Origin: CAYYNP01 sp964472545
GTDB taxonomy: Bacteria; Planctomycetota; Planctomycetia; Pirellulales; Thermoguttaceae
DNA: 45,258 bases
Direction of reading: 5' to 3'
NCBI GenBank assembly: GCA_964472545.1
Contig: CAYYNP010000042.1
Location: 1-45,258 of the forward strand
The notes under the pieces were generated by a model. The model was not told where the DNA came from and searched no databases. It saw nothing but the letters and a program-made list of their open reading frames with translations. Position numbers and translations under genes: made by a program. Shown here piece by piece: positions 38,301 to 45,258 of the stretch. The first letter of the stretch is position 1. Every line of letters starts with the position of its first letter.

Positions 38301-39352
38301 TTCCCGGTGCCGTAAAACGCGCCGACCGCGGCCCCCTTGTAGATGGCGTCGGTTTCATTGTCGCCCACGACGAGTGTCTTGTTGGACGTCGTCGCGCCCT
38401 GATAGAGGATTGCATCGCCGCCAAGATCTGCCCGCGTCGGTACGGGCGAATCGACAGCGGGGGCCAAGACGGTGTCCTCGACCAACACAACGCTCCCACC
38501 GCCGCCGAAGGTCGCGCCGGTCAGATCGCCGGCCAACACGGAGAACGGGCCGACGTCGATCGACGCCAGGCTCGTCTGCGGGGCGTCGATTTGGAGGAAT
38601 CCGCCGTTGCTGAGTGTGACTTCCGTCGCGGCCTCGCCCAGCGCGCCGTCGACCTCGGCGAAGTATCGGCCGCCGTTGGTGATCGTCACGGTGTCGGCAT
38701 CCACCACACCACCGGCATAGAACGTGCTGGTCTGATCGTCGACCAGCACCGTGGGCGTGGTCAGCGTGGGAAGCACGGATGTATCGGGGTGGATCCTCAA
38801 GTAGGCGATCGTGCCCGCGTCGTTCTTGACGACCTTGAACTCCGTCGTCGCGTCGACGTCGCCGAAGAGATAGATGTTGCCGCGGCCGAGGTCGACTTCC
38901 GGCGTCTCGAGCGGTTCGTAGAACTCCACGCCCCCCAGCCGGTAGCGCGAGCGGATTTCCGTCTTGGCGACGATCGGCACACGGATCTGCGATCGCGGCC
39001 GGCTGAACTGCTGAATGTGGAACACGTCCACGGTAATCGAGACCGGGTCGGCCGGATTGGCCAGGTCCTCAATGATCAGCGGGGCGACGTTCCGAATGAA
39101 CAGCGTGGAGGCCGGCAAGTCGACCGGGGTTCCGTTGAGGTCGACGTTGATTGCGCCGCCCATATTGAACCGGGCCTCTTCACCGTCGATCGGTGCCAAA
39201 CCGCTGTCCCAGTTGCCGCCCGACGCCCAATAGTCATCGGCGGCACCCCCGGTCCACTGCACGGCACCCACGGGCGAGACCGTCATCTCGAACACGCCAC
39301 CTAATGCCAACGCCGCGATCACGACGGCCCAGCCCAGCTTATCATCTCTCAC
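35363..39352 (-). CDS. Large exported PEP-CTERM protein with autotransporter-like beta repeats and dockerin-like motif
   Basis: A 1329-residue protein starting at GTG 39352, eight bases after GGAG. A signal peptide (WAVVIAALALGGVFEMTV) leads to QWTGGAADDYWASGGNWDSG, a W-T-G-G...N-W pattern recurring at ~870 (TWTGGAGDWALAGNWDPEG) that is typical of autotransporter-associated and planctomycete surface proteins. Most of the chain is Gly/Thr/Asp-rich beta repeats. Near the end GDSNADGNVDGQDIQTLI and GRGDGNVDGQDITDLI are paired EF-hand-like dockerin type I motifs. The C terminus VPEPGTLAMLLAGALG, followed by GVGLIGWRRRPH, is a PEP-CTERM sorting signal: PEP motif, one membrane span, basic tail, expected to be cut by an exosortase. 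It probably ends up on the cell surface or in exopolymer. Ligand unknown. Confidence 0.85.
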   Translation of the reverse strand: MRDDKLGWAVVIAALALGGVFEMTVSPVGAVQWTGGAADDYWASGGNWDSGLAPIDGEEARFNMGGAINVDLNGTPVDLPASTLFIRNVAPLIIEDLANPADPVSITVDVFHIQQFSRPRSQIRVPIVAKTEIRSRYRLGGVEFYEPLETPEVDLGRGNIYLFGDVDATTEFKVVKNDAGTIAYLRIHPDTSVLPTLTTPTVLVDDQTSTFYAGGVVDADTVTITNGGRYFAEVDGALGEAATEVTLSNGGFLQIDAPQTSLASIDVGPFSVLAGDLTGATFGGGGSVVLVEDTVLAPAVDSPVPTRADLGGDAILYQGATTSNKTLVVGDNETDAIYKGAAVGAFYGTGNMNGVSITAAADSGNLMVVYAGAGCPNTSNNRLFGDGTSTSADISVLNGGLLRLTGAFNWDYDHVFGGEPTRIDTFNISGEVGKEAVGIMDHYRTARTHILEGQTWNISHGKWTLRDHFAGKGQHGDVTLTDGVLAWPATDFNAIEDEGFTLTLAGRTVVETHTASQHGFLEELGDNFSYSGMPVVTLTDKQNYAIDYDTGPTGTNPVMADLMLHADVSSATYKAIDFAGDLLIGHGQYLYNALYRQDDHAGPTSAVGKIRPGGNQPDGEPPIIGFAGTALGGGKHIDVDMEVDAAGGIVRCGTTDPDRIMVANSGGFVTAIPTGTVIFHKPVTADELQIRSGTARFIQDLEIPRIDLETDTTLRMDGGATATVSDTLSGNGTVIGGNGIVVEDGGTFAWAVSDPDGEAGTGWDVLWTTSLIDFDLDNTGTVNFAPIDAGIPLGMSIEIADEFVVAAHDNGVIDMPGTWAFAATPGWGLDSADLSFVEDYADVDGDTDPDDCLVLSGVSFWPAAPMTWTGGAGDWALAGNWDPEGPPLANSQVTVADAGDYATIDAPAAAASLDVVEGTVDVQSTLAVGQTVTVGPAGTLIVDGELTAADAVCEGTLVVGGTFTADDVICNGTLGGNGTINGGLIATGVVAPGPGAATLTIDGSGELSETTEYVCEIVGLANDRLVFGGQDAFLGGTLTLVPRSVDASEIGTTVTRTIVSALGEAAIMEPFAAVPPSPDFDAVPPDSPSVGYLGLGVFHRGVTYVEAVGGAVTGVDVDLHVAVGGDSNADGNVDGQDIQTLIINFNMPGDPADRNWLQSDTAGGSVGRGDGNVDGQDITDLITHFTGDAGPVTDGTASAEYNPATGEFRVLVDGVMNWSLISDGLFTDAGLAAASDVLPLGDASNMASLNENTVGEGGFNTTMTYAEVILGQLVATGTDPNEITLEYITGFGAEPQVGTINVVPEPGTLAMLLAGALGVGLIGWRRRPH

Positions 39353-39866
39353 GATTTGTCTCCGGTTTCGCAGGCACGTTCTGGTTACAGTTGAAGTTCA
39401 CTCGGTGCGGCAAGGCGAGATGCGGCCCGGCAGTCGCGCTGGGGCAATCGAGAGGTCAGGGATCGTCACTGTTTAGACAGAAAGATCCCGTCTCTTACAC
39501 GGTCGGGCAACTCGCAATGAGAATGCGCCGTGGGCTTGTATGCCTAGTCACCACAGAAGGTGACCGTGCGTTTGCCTCGGCGCGAGAATGCCTCAGTTTA
39601 ATGGTAGAGAAACTGCCGTCGGATGGCCAGCACCGCTTGGTGCCGATCCGCCGGCCGCCATCGCATATGTTGTCTATGTTACACGCTCCCCACGGCTTGT
39701 GCAACGATACGCTGATTCTCTGTGGGCAACACGTACGGGTCATACGTTACGACCCGTGAGGACTACCGCAACGCCCAAATGAAGATGTGGTGCGCCGTGT
39801 TTCGTCTGGCGAGGTGGCTCCTCTGAGTGGAGGTCTGTATTGATGGAGGCGCAGATTGGACGTTTG
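39353..39866. other. Gene-free stretch between the PEP-CTERM and GH2 genes
   Basis: No coding region supported. An inverted repeat ACGGGTC/GACCCGT at 39735-39757 with a 9-base loop lies 110 bases behind the GH2 stop and could be a weak terminator or an operator. The PEP-CTERM promoter should be here. A tRNA-like D-arm phrase near 39590-39612 does not fold into a tRNA. Confidence 0.45.
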
Positions 39867-42800
39867 CTACTTCGCCGCCGTGGCCGTGGTGACGGCAAAT
39901 ACGGCGGGCGCTCCCCACTTCGGTCCGTCGGGGCCGGCGACAATGTCGATGCTCTCGATCGACGCGTCCGGTCGCGGGTTGTTCCATTGCATCGAATAGA
40001 CGACCGCCTGCTCGTCGCTACCCAGCGGACCGGTCCAGGCCACGGCGGCGGCGGGCAAGGCCGACGGTGTGCCACGAATCCAGGAGCCGACGCCTGCCTG
40101 CCAAACGACGGGCACCACTGCCTGCCGGCCGTCGGCGTAATGGACCACGTACTGGAACACGACCGGTGGCTCGGGCAGTTCGCGGCGGCGGCGAATCGCC
40201 TCGTCGTATTGCCGCTGCCAACCGGCGATCGAACCGCTGGGGTGGAAGGTGTGCAAGAAGAACAGGGCATCGGCCACTCGGCCCACGCGGAGGTCCTCAA
40301 TGGCCGTCTCTTCGACTTCGCTGCCGCTGCCCTTGAGCATGAAGACGGTCGGCACGGGCGACGTCGAGAAATCCGACAAATGGTAATCCACGTTGGCAAA
40401 GGTCTGATCGCCGACCGGCATCTTGCTGAGGTCTCCGGGGCCGGGGAACCACCGCGGACGGCCGGTCCGGTTGACGAAGGCGTTGAAGCGGGCGTCGGGA
40501 ATTCGCACCGGTTCGTATTGCAGTCCGGCGCCGGCCACGATCGTTTTGGTGCCCGCGAAGACGGCGCCCATGTTGGCCAGCAGCGCCTTGGTGATGTTGG
40601 CCTTCTTGCTCTTGTTCAGCGGCAGCTTCTCGCGGTCGAGCACGTTCAACTGATTCAGCACGATGCCGCCTTTGCCGCGGTCGTAGCGCATCAGCCCTCC
40701 GATATTCAACAGCGGCCGCGCGCTGCTGAGGTACTTTTCGTCGCGTTTGACGTACAGCCAGAAGTTGTCGATGCCGACCACGTTCTGACGTCCGGTTTCT
40801 TCCCAATCGGCGATTTCGAAGGTGATCCGTTTCCCCCGTTTGCCGGCCAGAGGCACTTCTTGAATCGCGCCGTCCGGGCGCAATTCGGCAACGACCGGCT
40901 CGGGGTCGTCGTCCACGTAGAGATTGATCCTGGTGATCTTGTGATAGATCTGGTTGATCTTGATCTTCAGGCTGACCAACTCTTCCTCCTTGGGCAGGTC
41001 CATGGTCCATTTCGTTTTGTGGCCGGCGTCGAGGATGATCGAGTAGGCGAACCGCCAGGTGTCGTCGGCCGTGAAGCCGTTGGTCAGGTTGGCCGGCCAG
41101 TGGTCGCTGCCCTTGATGGCCCGATCGGGCTCCTTGCCCAACTGTTCGGGCGTGGGCAGCTTGGCGAACGGGGCGACGTCGGTGTGGTCGACGACGTACC
41201 GAAAGGCCTCCTCGTCCGGCCATTTCAGCGCCATCCAGCCGTAGATCTTCTCGCCCGTATCCATCACCACGTCGCGCAAGGTCAGCCCGGCGGTGAGCGG
41301 ATCGCGCGGGATGCTCAGCAGCACGCGTTCCATTTGGAATGGCCGGATAACGTGCTGATGGTCGACGATCCGGTTGTAGTCGGCCAGTCCCTCGGGAGTC
41401 AGCCCCCAGAGCATCAACCGGCCGCCGCGTTGGCAGAACGCCTCGACCTGCGGCTTGGCCTCGGCGAGTTGGCGGAGGTTGGCCGGTGTGGCCGCGACCA
41501 CCGCAATCGCGTCGCCCTGCAAGGCGGCCGCCGGCGAGGCAACGAGTTCGTACTTCAGATTCAGGGAATCCAGCAGTCTGGCCTCGGGCCCGTCCGCGTC
41601 GATGGCGGCGTACGTCGCCTTGCGCACGGGGACGTAGTCGGCGGCGTAGTTCAGCAGATTGCCCAGCACGGCTTGGGCCACGCCCAACGACGGCATCCGC
41701 TCGCCGACGGCCAACTGGCTGAGCACCAGCAGCCCGTCGCCGATGGGCGATTCGACCAGGGCCGTGCAACTGAGCCGGTCGTCGCACTGCAACAGGCTGC
41801 GGCCGCCCCGGGAACTCTTGCGGTAGGCATTGCGATACAAGACGTGGTCGTTGCCCCAGGTGAAGAAGTCGGCCTGCTTTAGTCCGTGGAAGGCGGGATG
41901 GCTAAGGTCCTCGGCGAAACCGAACCGGCCCACGTAGTCGGTCGGCGAGAGGTCGGCGGGAATCGCCTGGTAGCGCAACGGGTGGGCCTGATCCAGCACG
42001 ATCACACGGCGGCCCTCCAGGGCGTAGCGATAGCAGAACGGATCGGCCGCCAACTCCGCCGGGACGGAGTCGGTCCCCAAAACGATAACCTTGGCACTCG
42101 CCGGCGCCCGATCGGGCCGGCTCATCGACGTGAACGGGATGTCTCGCGCAGTCAGATAGGCCCTAACCGCCCCCTGAGGATCGAAGACCGCCAGTTGGGC
42201 CTTCGATAGCGACGGCTTCGCGATAGCCTTCGGCGCGATGACGGCCAGCGGCTTTTCCTCGCGAAAGACCTCCCGGCCGTTGCGGCTGGCGGTCAGAACG
42301 AACCGGCCTTCGGTCCGCGCGGTGACCGCCGGCGCCGTGAAGCGTACGTCGAACGGCTCGGATTCGCCCGGCGGGACGTCGAATCGCCGCGCATCGCCGG
42401 CAACGGGCCGGCCGTCCAGTTCGACCGACCAGCGGACTTCGATCGGGTCGGCGTGGCGCGTGCTGTTGAAGACCTTCAAGTCTCGCCGAATCGTGTTTCC
42501 GGCACCGAAGGTCCAGTTCCACTGCCGGCAGAGGACGGCCACGGGGCTCCAACTGTTGTAGTATTGCCGCCCGCTGTTGGTCATCCAGAAATGCCAACTG
42601 GAGACCTCCGCCCAGCGGTAGCCTTCCGAGAGCATTTTGGCCCACAGGCCGCGGGCTTCCATGGTTTGTCCCATGCCGATGAAGCAGCGGTCGCCACCGA
42701 TCGTGGCGAAGCGATCGGTCGAATAGCCGTTGGCGAAGTAGACTTCGCCCTTCATGATCGGCCGGTCGGGGACCATCCGCCACGCGTCGCGCTGCAGTGT

Positions 42801-45068
42801 GTTGTAGAAATGATCGCGGGTATAGGCGGCGTCGGGGAAGTCGCGAAAAGCGACGCCCATGAATTCGGTGTAGTGGGCACCGTTGACTGGCAGCGATTCG
42901 TCGCGCAGCGCGTTGCCGCCGTCGACCATGGCCGGCCGCGTGGGATCGATGCGCATGACGTGCTCGACCGCGTCGCGCAGGGCCGGTTCCACCTCGCGAA
43001 ACTGCCCCAGGTTGTTCGAGTTGATGTAGGCGATCTCGTTTTCTACCGACCAGATGTAGACGCACGGGTGGTTGCGTTCCTCGCGGAGCCAGGCCGTCAT
43101 CTGATGCCTCCAATTGTCGAACAGCTCCGGCTTGGTCATCAGCGGATAGCGGCCGCGCTCGTCCTTCGGCTGCGAAGTGTCCGGCACGCGCAGCCCGCCG
43201 CCGTAGTTGGCCCCCTGGCCGTCGAACACGCCGCTGCTGCGCACCAGCATGCCCGTTTCGTCGAAGTAGTCCAACACCTGCCGCCGGGTCATGCCGCCCC
43301 AGGTGCCCTGGCGCCAGTAGCGCATCTGGTTCATGTGGCTGACTTGGCACAATTCCGTGAATTCCTGCGGGCTGCCGGTGTAATTGGTGTCGGCCCACAT
43401 CGGCCATTTCACGCCGTTGAGCGTGAACATGTGGCTGTCCCACTTCCACTCGCGGAACCCGAACCGGGTGCGCTTGACGTCGATCACCCGGCCGTCTTGC
43501 TTCAGGGTCGTCACGACCCAATACAGGTGCGGCCGATCGGGCCACCACAGGGTCGGGTCGGCCCAGGGCTGCTCGAGTTGGATCGTCTTCGTGCCGCGGC
43601 CGTCGACGGTTACCGTCTGCGCGGCGAAGGTCTTCTCCGCCGCCCCGCCCTGGCCGCCGTTGTAGGGCACGACCCGGCTCTCGATCTGAATCGTTGCCCT
43701 TTGCGCGGCGGGGTTCAGAAGCGTGATTTCCAGCCCCAGCCGCTGCTTTTCGACCGACGGCTTGCAGAACACGTCGGTCGTGTACACCGGCCCGGTCACG
43801 ACCAGCGTCACGGGTTCGAGAATCCCGGTGCGCGTGTCCCAGGCAGTCGGCATATCCAGGTGCTGGCCGCCGGACATGTGCGAGAGGATGCTCCGCGGCA
43901 GGTTCCAGAAGCGTCGGGGCCCCATCTGCCGTGCGTCGCCGTCGGCGTATTTCGTGCTCAGTCCGTAATAGGCGTCTTTGAACACCACGGCCAACTCGTT
44001 GATTTCGCCCGGCTTGACGGCCGCCGTGACGTCGCACTGCCAGGCCGTGCTGTGGGCTTTGGAGAATCCGCAGAACCGGCCGTTGACGAACACGCTGGCG
44101 GTGAGGTTGAAGTTCTGGAAATCGAGGAAGAAACCGCGGCCGCCGAGCGACGCCGGCACTCTCAGCCGCGTGCGGGCCAGGTAGCGGTGGGAGAAACTCA
44201 TTTCCGGACGAACGGCGTCGCGGTCGTTGGGCACCTGATAGCCATACCAGGCCAGCGAATCCAGGTCGGGGAGTTTGGTGGCGGGCTCCAGGCGGATCTC
44301 GTCCGTCACGTCGTTTTCGTCCCAAGCCGCGGTGGTCCACCACCCGTCGAGCACGGTCTCGATACGCTCCGCCGTTTGATCGCCGCGTGCAACGTCGAAC
44401 ACGTGCGCCGCGGCCTGCCGATCGGTCTGCTCCTGATAGCGGTCGTCCGGCTTCCATTTTCCGTTCGGCCGAAACTCCTCGGGCGTGATGCAGACCGCGT
44501 CGAGCATGTGCAGGATGCGGGCCGTGCGTTCACCGCCGCTAGAATCGGCCTCCTTGTAAGCGTAGTGTCGCGTCTGGAAGCGGTGTTTGCCGGCCTTCAA
44601 GTCGACCTGGCCCAACCGGATCCAGGCCAGTTCGTTCCAGGTTTGCATCGGTTGGATATTGGTCGTGGGCGTTCGCCGGGAACTCGTCTGCCAGGGCCCG
44701 CCGTCGATCCGCCATTGAAAGTCGTTTCTCACCCACTCGTAGCCGATTCGCGCCCAGACGTTCTGTCTGCCGTCCCGCTCGAGCGTGAAATCGTACGCAA
44801 ACACCAGGCCGTCCTCGGGCATGTACTTCTCCACGTTGCTGCTCGACAGATTCACGTGGAGCATTTGCCCTGCGGAGATGATCGAAGTGCGTCCCCAACC
44901 GTTGAACTCGAACCCGCCCGGCGGCGAGACCTCGCCGACGCCTTCGACCTGCTTCAAGGAAGGCGTTGCCGTCGGCCGCTCCCCTTCGATCCACACGTAG
45001 TCGGCGGCCGCAAGTGGCGTTGCCAACGACAACCAGCAGAGCAAGACGATCCTCAGGGAAATACTCAT
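39867..45068 (-). CDS. Exported GH2-type glycoside hydrolase with long C-terminal extension
   Basis: A 1733-residue protein starting at ATG 45068 behind GGAG. A signal peptide (SLRIVLLCWLSLATPLAAA) is followed by a lectin-like module to ~210. A GH2 sugar-binding jelly roll starts at ~250 (RTRLRVPASLGGRGFFLDF, VNGRFCGFSKAHS). The TIM barrel carries WSVENEIAY, with acid/base Glu678, and MKGEVYF, with nucleophile Glu775, both expected for retaining GH2 enzymes. About 750 residues follow, including a ThuA/glutamine-amidotransferase-like segment (FCQRGGRLMLWGLTPEG) and a jelly-roll domain (VVGIDNFWLYVKRDEKYL). Possible activities are beta-galactosidase, glucuronidase or mannosidase; I cannot say which. 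It acts in the periplasm or at the surface on a polysaccharide. Most GH2 enzymes have 600-1000 residues, so this is unusually long. Confidence 0.88.
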   Translation of the reverse strand: MSISLRIVLLCWLSLATPLAAADYVWIEGERPTATPSLKQVEGVGEVSPPGGFEFNGWGRTSIISAGQMLHVNLSSSNVEKYMPEDGLVFAYDFTLERDGRQNVWARIGYEWVRNDFQWRIDGGPWQTSSRRTPTTNIQPMQTWNELAWIRLGQVDLKAGKHRFQTRHYAYKEADSSGGERTARILHMLDAVCITPEEFRPNGKWKPDDRYQEQTDRQAAAHVFDVARGDQTAERIETVLDGWWTTAAWDENDVTDEIRLEPATKLPDLDSLAWYGYQVPNDRDAVRPEMSFSHRYLARTRLRVPASLGGRGFFLDFQNFNLTASVFVNGRFCGFSKAHSTAWQCDVTAAVKPGEINELAVVFKDAYYGLSTKYADGDARQMGPRRFWNLPRSILSHMSGGQHLDMPTAWDTRTGILEPVTLVVTGPVYTTDVFCKPSVEKQRLGLEITLLNPAAQRATIQIESRVVPYNGGQGGAAEKTFAAQTVTVDGRGTKTIQLEQPWADPTLWWPDRPHLYWVVTTLKQDGRVIDVKRTRFGFREWKWDSHMFTLNGVKWPMWADTNYTGSPQEFTELCQVSHMNQMRYWRQGTWGGMTRRQVLDYFDETGMLVRSSGVFDGQGANYGGGLRVPDTSQPKDERGRYPLMTKPELFDNWRHQMTAWLREERNHPCVYIWSVENEIAYINSNNLGQFREVEPALRDAVEHVMRIDPTRPAMVDGGNALRDESLPVNGAHYTEFMGVAFRDFPDAAYTRDHFYNTLQRDAWRMVPDRPIMKGEVYFANGYSTDRFATIGGDRCFIGMGQTMEARGLWAKMLSEGYRWAEVSSWHFWMTNSGRQYYNSWSPVAVLCRQWNWTFGAGNTIRRDLKVFNSTRHADPIEVRWSVELDGRPVAGDARRFDVPPGESEPFDVRFTAPAVTARTEGRFVLTASRNGREVFREEKPLAVIAPKAIAKPSLSKAQLAVFDPQGAVRAYLTARDIPFTSMSRPDRAPASAKVIVLGTDSVPAELAADPFCYRYALEGRRVIVLDQAHPLRYQAIPADLSPTDYVGRFGFAEDLSHPAFHGLKQADFFTWGNDHVLYRNAYRKSSRGGRSLLQCDDRLSCTALVESPIGDGLLVLSQLAVGERMPSLGVAQAVLGNLLNYAADYVPVRKATYAAIDADGPEARLLDSLNLKYELVASPAAALQGDAIAVVAATPANLRQLAEAKPQVEAFCQRGGRLMLWGLTPEGLADYNRIVDHQHVIRPFQMERVLLSIPRDPLTAGLTLRDVVMDTGEKIYGWMALKWPDEEAFRYVVDHTDVAPFAKLPTPEQLGKEPDRAIKGSDHWPANLTNGFTADDTWRFAYSIILDAGHKTKWTMDLPKEEELVSLKIKINQIYHKITRINLYVDDDPEPVVAELRPDGAIQEVPLAGKRGKRITFEIADWEETGRQNVVGIDNFWLYVKRDEKYLSSARPLLNIGGLMRYDRGKGGIVLNQLNVLDREKLPLNKSKKANITKALLANMGAVFAGTKTIVAGAGLQYEPVRIPDARFNAFVNRTGRPRWFPGPGDLSKMPVGDQTFANVDYHLSDFSTSPVPTVFMLKGSGSEVEETAIEDLRVGRVADALFFLHTFHPSGSIAGWQRQYDEAIRRRRELPEPPVVFQYVVHYADGRQAVVPVVWQAGVGSWIRGTPSALPAAAVAWTGPLGSDEQAVVYSMQWNNPRPDASIESIDIVAGPDGPKWGAPAVFAVTTATAAK

Positions 45069-45258
45069 CGGGCGGGCTCCGTGTAAGGCAGGGATTACTT
45101 GCGGGTGGGTCGCGAGAGCGTTGCCGTGGACGCCGCCACGCATCGCGACTGTAGCACGTCATCGTACACGCTCGCGAACGGCATGGGAAGCGCGTGCGGG
45201 AGCTCGGCAGGAGAACTGCAAAGTGTGCGGGAGCCCGAAAAAGGGGACTGGCTCCGTC
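45069..45258. other. Upstream region of the GH2 gene at the window edge
   Basis: 190 bases with no gene seen. It should hold the promoter of the GH2 gene on the minus strand; no clear -10/-35 pair was found by eye. Confidence 0.4.

Noticed and set aside
34907..39304. 1465-codon open frame on the plus strand opposite the PEP-CTERM gene
   Set aside because: It is the GC-rich antisense of the PEP-CTERM gene, which has signal peptide, dockerin-like motifs and sorting signal; the plus frame shows no domains.
39588..39665. tRNA-like phrase (CCTCAGTTTAATGGTAGAG)
   Set aside because: Only a D-arm can be formed; no matching anticodon stem, no T-arm GTTCGA motif and no acceptor pairing.

Overview
The window looks like a chromosomal stretch of a GC-rich planctomycete, probably in or near the Pirellulales. 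The evidence is the mix of families: two secreted HzsA-related proteins with paired CXXCH motifs (one fused to a SUMF1-type domain), a very large GTG-started PEP-CTERM protein with dockerin-like repeats, a lectin-like/FAD oxidoreductase fusion, giant secreted glycosidases, and interspersed palindromic repeats. No rRNA, tRNA, CRISPR array, prophage or insertion sequence could be supported.

Layout. Bases 1-3400 hold the 3' end of a GH10-like glycosidase whose frame is broken at the window edge, a SEC-C protein, an addiction-module antitoxin with a toxin cut off by the neighbouring gene, and a patch of palindromic repeats. Bases 3400-11000 on the minus strand encode an HzsA-related protein, a small membrane protein, a DEAD-box helicase with a long basic tail, and a myo-inositol-1-phosphate synthase. 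The synthase diverges from an aspartate aminotransferase. Behind the aminotransferase lie a run of 35 consecutive G and a perfect 15-bp inverted repeat. Bases 12600-20000 on the plus strand carry three exported-protein genes: HzsA-related/SUMF1, a Tat-exported BNR-like protein, and a lectin-like/FAD oxidoreductase.

Bases 20400-34100 form a signalling island: a double-receiver protein, a 1986-residue hybrid kinase (degenerate Ser/Thr kinase, AAA ATPase, TPR, GAF, histidine kinase, two receivers), a SAM methyltransferase overlapping an alpha/beta hydrolase with a cysteine at the nucleophile position, a FadL-type outer-membrane protein, a free-standing HPt protein and a REC-HD-GYP regulator. The hybrid kinase has no HPt domain, so the separate HPt is a natural phosphorelay partner to the HD-GYP output. 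The methyltransferase/hydrolase/FadL trio could make and move a fatty-acid-derived molecule. That makes the island a candidate lipid-signal circuit leading to cyclic-di-GMP; this is inference from gene content, not demonstrated.

Bases 34100-35400 are a scar-like zone with a DUF3102-like gene and a frameshifted fragment copied from a REC-HD-GYP gene. Bases 35363-45068 on the minus strand encode the PEP-CTERM protein and a 1733-residue exported GH2-type enzyme with its catalytic glutamates in place. Together with the GH10 fragment this suggests breakdown of complex polysaccharide.
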